NCBI GenBank assembly: GCA_035772735.1
Contig: JASDFA010000007.1
Coordinates: 148,117,001 to 148,181,000 of the forward strand
Direction: 5' to 3'
DNA length: 64,000 nt
From: Datura wrightii
Taxonomy: Eukaryota; Streptophyta; Magnoliopsida; Solanales; Solanaceae
Part shown: piece after piece, positions 62,210 through 64,000 of the stretch
How positions within the stretch are numbered: position 1 is the first letter of the stretch
Layout of the letters: each line of letters begins with the position of its first letter
The notes under the pieces: generated by a model
What the model saw: the letters and a program-made list of their open reading frames with translations, nothing else
Told to the model about the DNA's origin: nothing
Databases searched by the model: none
Position numbers and translations under genes: made by a program

Positions 62210-64000
62210 TTCTTTGACCAAATTCACAAAGAGGACCCAACCCAAGAAGCTCTAATAAGAAAATGAAGAGAGAAGGAGGGGGTCCATGAGGCACAGCATC
62301 TTGGACACGGCCAACAAAACTCTAGATAAGGCGGATCTAAGGCAGGTTCTGTGGGTTCAACTGAACCAACTGTTTTCAGCTTGAACCATGTATATACAAG
62401 AAAAAGAATATTTATAAGATATGCATATAATGATTCTGAACTCACTGGCTCTAAACCTGAATTTGCCTTCTAACTCTGCACCAATCTAATTTTCTTACCA
62501 GCTTAAGAAAAAATATTTTTTCCTTCCAATTTTACACATTTGTGGGTCCTGAATGCACGTTCGCTTTCTAATCTAACGGAAAGACACTATGCATTATATT
62601 CCTCTGCATTATAAGTTCCTGAACACTTACACACCTTACAATAGGTACAAGAATTGATCCACCAAAGACTTTTTCCTATGCACACATATTCTTTATCTAG
62701 CAAAGTTTGGGAACCATATTCCAAGAACTAATAGTGGAATATTTTTTTCCTGATGGAGATTGGAGGAATCCACTATCTATGATGTACTGAAACCTACAAA
62801 ACCATCTTCCTTTTCAAATGGAAGATTCTGTTGACTGGAGCATCTAGTGCTGGGAATTAGATACATGCAAGAAAGAAAAGGCAAAAAGGTAGGAAAATGG
62901 TTAAGATGCTTCTCCTATTGAACACCCAAACAAGAAGAAGCGCTACATTTTTTTCATTAGTTTTTCAGTTTGTTTAGTTGTGGACATGGTACATGGTATT
63001 AGTTGAGGATGCATGCTTTATCATCCAGATTGACTATAGCTTGTCTTGGCAAAAGGAGATAACTAACCTCTGGGATTTTCTAAACCTTGTGCTCTATCAA
63101 ATTCCCTGCTACTAATATGTTTCTTCTTATTTGTCTGTCAAGCCATGTCATGTTATGCAATTCCTTCCCCCATTTCCCTAGATTTATACTTGCATATATT
63201 CATTTCTGGTATGAGGAAATCATCTAATTTTATGAAGTGTAATGTCCCTTCAAAGTCCTACATGAATTTTTTATCGGAAGTGGGGTGGGCAATATATGTT
63301 GGTGTGCTCCTGCAGCAGTGCCTTTGGTGCTCTATCCAGTGCTTTGTGCCTCAAAACAGTATAGGCACAAGCATACCAGCTTTGGATGGCTAATGATTTT
63401 AGTGCAACATAATGGCCTGTACCTAGTGATATGAAACTTCCTGGATATCTTGATCATTCTTTCCATGCTATGCTATTCTAAAATATGTTAATATTGAAAA
63501 GGGAAGAAGAAATAAAATAAAAAGATATAGTGGACAGATGCTTCTTCGCTTTGTCTGAAGGCTAGGAATCAAATGAAGAATACTTTCTTGTTCTCTCCTT
63601 CAATAAATTTGGTACTTATTCTGCCCCGATAGCCCTAAAAATAGAGAGAGAGGGCCTCCAGCTAAAAGTTTTATATTCTTTTATTGGTATGAAATGGCCA
63701 TCTCCGAAGCATTGGGACCCCTTTCAAAAAGAAGAAATAAAGGAATGTACTTCCATACTTGTCTGATGGAAAACATGACAACTCACAACTGGAAGATCCA
63801 ATTCACCTTTCACTTGACTTAAGTCTTAATTGGATTTGGAAGTACCATTGATGAATCTATATATCCCGTCCTAACAAGATAACTTTTACACTCTCTTATG
63901 CCCGTTTATGGGTTAAAACATGCCCATACGCAATATAAAGATACAGGTTACTTTGTTTATAATCATAGTTCTATTTTCTTGGACAAGCTTGAGACTCTCA
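62210..64000. other. Upstream region of the MYB-CC gene, no further gene found
   Basis: Less AT-rich than most spacers here. At 62329-62470 a GGCGGATCTAAGGCAGG ... CACTGGCTCTAAACCTG stretch resembles a dispersed Solanaceae element also seen at ~9583-9830. An 82-codon frame at 63145-63393 has no recognisable domain. I saw no known conserved miRNA sequence. Confidence 0.45.

Noticed and set aside
63145..63393. 82-codon plus-strand frame upstream of the MYB-CC gene
   Set aside because: No recognisable domain, no splice context, and composition similar to surrounding promoter DNA.

Overview
This is nuclear DNA from a flowering plant, very probably a Solanaceae species (Solanum-like). The evidence is AT-rich intergenic DNA with short G+C-richer exons, GT-AG introns, plant-only protein families (CYP94 P450, IQM calmodulin-binding protein, MYB-CC factor, plastid SOUL protein), a plant U6 snRNA gene with its USE box, and several TS-type SINEs and RTE LINE 3' ends typical of Solanaceae. 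The species cannot be fixed from the window.

Layout. 1-0.3 kb: last exon of a CYP94 cytochrome P450 (+). 0.3-10.4 kb: repeat-rich intergenic DNA. 10.7-15.9 kb: a six-exon bZIP factor gene (-) with an unusual basic region, a perfect G-box palindrome in its promoter, and a GC-rich 90-bp tandem repeat further upstream. 16.4-24.4 kb: a decayed Copia retrotransposon (-). 25-26.2 kb: transposon-like debris. 26.9-32.2 kb: a nine-exon IQM calmodulin-binding protein gene (-). 32.3-39.4 kb: AT-rich DNA with a nested pair of DNA transposons and a degraded organellar large-subunit rRNA fragment. 39.5 kb: an intact U6 snRNA gene (+) without an obvious TATA box. 41.2-42.6 kb: a long-TIR transposon directly in front of an orphan exon-like segment. 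43.2-47.6 kb: an eight-exon plastid SOUL haem-binding protein gene (+). 49.1-49.6 kb: two oppositely oriented TS SINEs. 49.7-50.1 kb: a single-exon MGN.. (PADRE/DUF4228-like) gene (-). 50.2-59.5 kb: intergenic DNA with further repeats. 59.6-62.2 kb: a six-coding-exon PHL2/PHL3-type MYB-CC gene (-). The window ends in its upstream region.

The genes do not form an operon or an evident pathway cluster; they are independent nuclear loci. Several touch stress or hormone biology in the known families (CYP94C in jasmonate turnover, IQM in calcium signalling, PHL in phosphate response), but the window gives no sign of joint regulation. I rebuilt the exon structures by hand from splice consensus and reading-frame continuity. 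I found no clear novel system. The most unusual items are the bZIP with valine at the invariant arginine position, the TATA-less U6 gene, the nested transposons with clean target duplications, and the rRNA relic.
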